NCBI GenBank assembly: GCA_000517005.1
Contig: KI911965.1
Span: 17,397-81,396 of the forward strand
Length of the DNA: 64,000 nucleotides
Source of the DNA: Microvirga lupini
GTDB lineage: Bacteria; Pseudomonadota; Alphaproteobacteria; Rhizobiales; Beijerinckiaceae
Direction of reading: 5' to 3'
The position numbers were made by a program, and so were the translations under genes. The notes under the pieces were generated by a model that saw only the letters and a program-made list of their open reading frames with translations, had not been told where the DNA came from and made no database searches. The first letter of the stretch is position 1. Every line of letters begins with the position of its first letter. This document shows, piece after piece, positions 63,963-64,000 of the stretch.

Positions 63963-64000
63963 GGGGTCATCACATGCAAAGAAAGATGAAGGAGAGTTCG

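Overview
The window looks like chromosomal DNA of a GC-rich alphaproteobacterium, most likely a member of the Hyphomicrobiales (Rhizobiales), perhaps Methylobacteriaceae such as Microvirga. That placement is an inference from protein flavour (FecR/CHASE2 pairing, an LdtR-like MarR regulator, PrtD/HasD-type type I secretion, RTX proteins) and from REP-like palindromes; no rRNA or tRNA gene was found.

Layout. 0-6.4 kb: three transporter/regulator modules (an AraC-type cupin fragment divergent from a NepI-like MFS pump; a LysR regulator divergent from an EamA/DMT permease; an EntS-like MFS pump), two small hypothetical genes and two palindromic repeat elements. 6.4-17.7 kb, all on the minus strand: a probable heme-acquisition and surface-sensing locus. 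In transcription order it holds a HasA-RTX-HasA-cadherin-RTX protein (frameshifted), a heme-type TonB-dependent receptor, a short HasA-RTX protein, a FecR/VCBS/VWA protein (frameshifted) and a CHASE2 adenylate cyclase. 18.3-20.6 kb: DoxX, an exported TPR protein and a DMT permease. 20.7-32.1 kb: a catabolic set (MBL-fold hydrolase, old-yellow-enzyme-like oxidoreductase, KstD-like flavoprotein, tandem EthD protein and an SDR gene with an internal deletion), its IclR regulator with matching CGAATGCATTCG palindromes, and a branched-chain-type ABC uptake operon whose LivM and LivG are one polypeptide.

33.2-37.0 kb: the homogentisate pathway hmgA-fahA-maiA with a divergent MarR regulator and a perfect inverted repeat between them. 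37.0-40.3 kb: an amino-acid-type binding protein, an M20 amidohydrolase and a divergent GntR regulator. 41.2-60.0 kb: a type I secretion ABC/HlyD pair, a compact RTX protein, and a long co-directional glycan gene set (GT2, methyltransferase, two GT4, a coiled-coil membrane protein, a GT2-like protein lacking its catalytic acids, two pyruvyltransferase-family proteins, GalE and an exported protein). An LdtR-like MarR gene heads it, and nearly identical TTCGAnTTTCGAA palindromes lie before both the exporter and the RTX gene. 60.0-64.0 kb: a sugar-acid module (enolase-superfamily dehydratase, DapA-family aldolase and two sugar ABC permeases) running off the right edge.

The most interesting parts are the HasA-domain/RTX fusions around a heme receptor, and the MarR-controlled type I secretion/RTX/glycosylation locus, whose exporter belongs to the family that secretes HasA and could serve both. 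Three genes within about 16 kb are frameshifted or internally deleted: the SDR lesion looks like real decay, the other two may be decay or sequencing error.
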